The position numbers were made by a program, and so were the translations under genes. The notes beneath the pieces are model-generated. The model was given only the letters and a program-made list of their open reading frames with translations. It was not told the DNA's origin and ran no database searches. A DNA stretch of 40,591 nt from an uncultured Oscillospiraceae bacterium (lineage in GTDB: Bacteria; Bacillota; Clostridia; Oscillospirales; Oscillospiraceae). Where the stretch lies: contig CANQHN010000025.1 in the NCBI GenBank assembly GCA_947623745.1, positions 1 through 40,591 on the forward strand. Reading direction: 5' to 3'. This document shows positions 40,430 through 40,591 of the stretch, piece after piece (position 1 is the first letter of the stretch; every line of letters begins with the position of its first letter).

Positions 40430-40561
40430 CTGTGCCTTTTGAGACGTGATTTGTCAAGGGGGTTTTCTGCACAAAAGCAATGTTTCGGGGAAATAAGATA
40501 GATTTACCTTTTGCCACTTCTTTGTTCTAAATCGGAATCGTGATGTGTTCCAAAAGATTTG

Positions 40562-40585
40562 AAAAGGGCGGCTCAAAAGCCGCCC
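40562..40585 (-). terminator. Terminator of a gene beyond the window
   Basis: GGGCGGCT / AGCCGCCC with loop CAAA (read on the plus strand) is followed on the minus strand by TTTTC. The bases 40456-40561 before it are AT-rich and hold no gene I can identify. Confidence 0.75.
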
Positions 40586-40591
40586 ACGAGG

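Overview
The window is GC-rich (coding DNA visibly well over 60% GC) and reads as a chromosomal piece of a gut-type, high-GC member of the Clostridia, most like Oscillospiraceae (Flavonifractor / Pseudoflavonifractor / Lawsonibacter-like). This is inferred from gene families, not from a marker gene: AddB rather than RecB, an ATP-dependent PEP carboxykinase, the anaerobic cobalt-early (cbi) corrin route, a YaaH/SleL-type LysM-GH18 protein typical of spore formers, BlaI/M56 regulators, a DUF4349 lipoprotein, and strong AGGAGG ribosome binding sites.

Layout. 1-407: end of a polyamine-type binding protein. 753-2514 (minus): tRNA-Gly(CCC) followed by a small unknown protein, a YhhN-like and a DUF1461 membrane protein, probably read through from the tRNA promoter. 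2731-4287: YegP, a 72-aa helical protein and a secreted nuclease lipoprotein. 4614-9602: addB with three small housekeeping genes and a pyridoxal/pyridoxamine kinase. 9745-16294: histidine operon hisZGDBHAFI, then hisE with its own promoter, followed by a Bax-inhibitor-1-like protein. 17090-20101 (minus): YbaK-like deacylase, hotdog thioesterase, LysM-GH18 hydrolase and an amidase-like SH3 protein. 20321-21328: DUF4349 lipoprotein with an ECF-sigma-type promoter. 21382-24009 (minus): pckA and rsmA. 24155-26642: Old Yellow Enzyme homologue, tRNA-Ser(GGA), a tandem 208-bp repeat and a PQQ-repeat lipoprotein. 26727-31699 (minus): sodium-coupled amino-acid transporter, an M56 protease/BlaI repressor pair with a clear two-site operator, and an unknown gene. 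31818-38804: cbiD, a 717-bp palindromic repeat block, then cbiF-G-H-J-ET-C, covering cobalt-precorrin-3 to cobyrinate. 38885-40450 (minus): a large serine recombinase of lower GC that has lost its N-terminal catalytic segment, marking the edge of a foreign element; the rest of the window shows only a terminator.

The most unusual signals are non-coding: three intergenic blocks built from stacked short palindromes (4290-4583, 25430-25846, 32952-33640), and an AT-rich 11-mer, AGTTTACATAA, that occurs four times in this GC-rich DNA, three times directly at stop codons and once inside a gene. I see no CRISPR array, defence island or biosynthetic cluster, and I could not identify a complete new system. 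The best candidates for new biology are the M56 sensor domain and the palindromic blocks.
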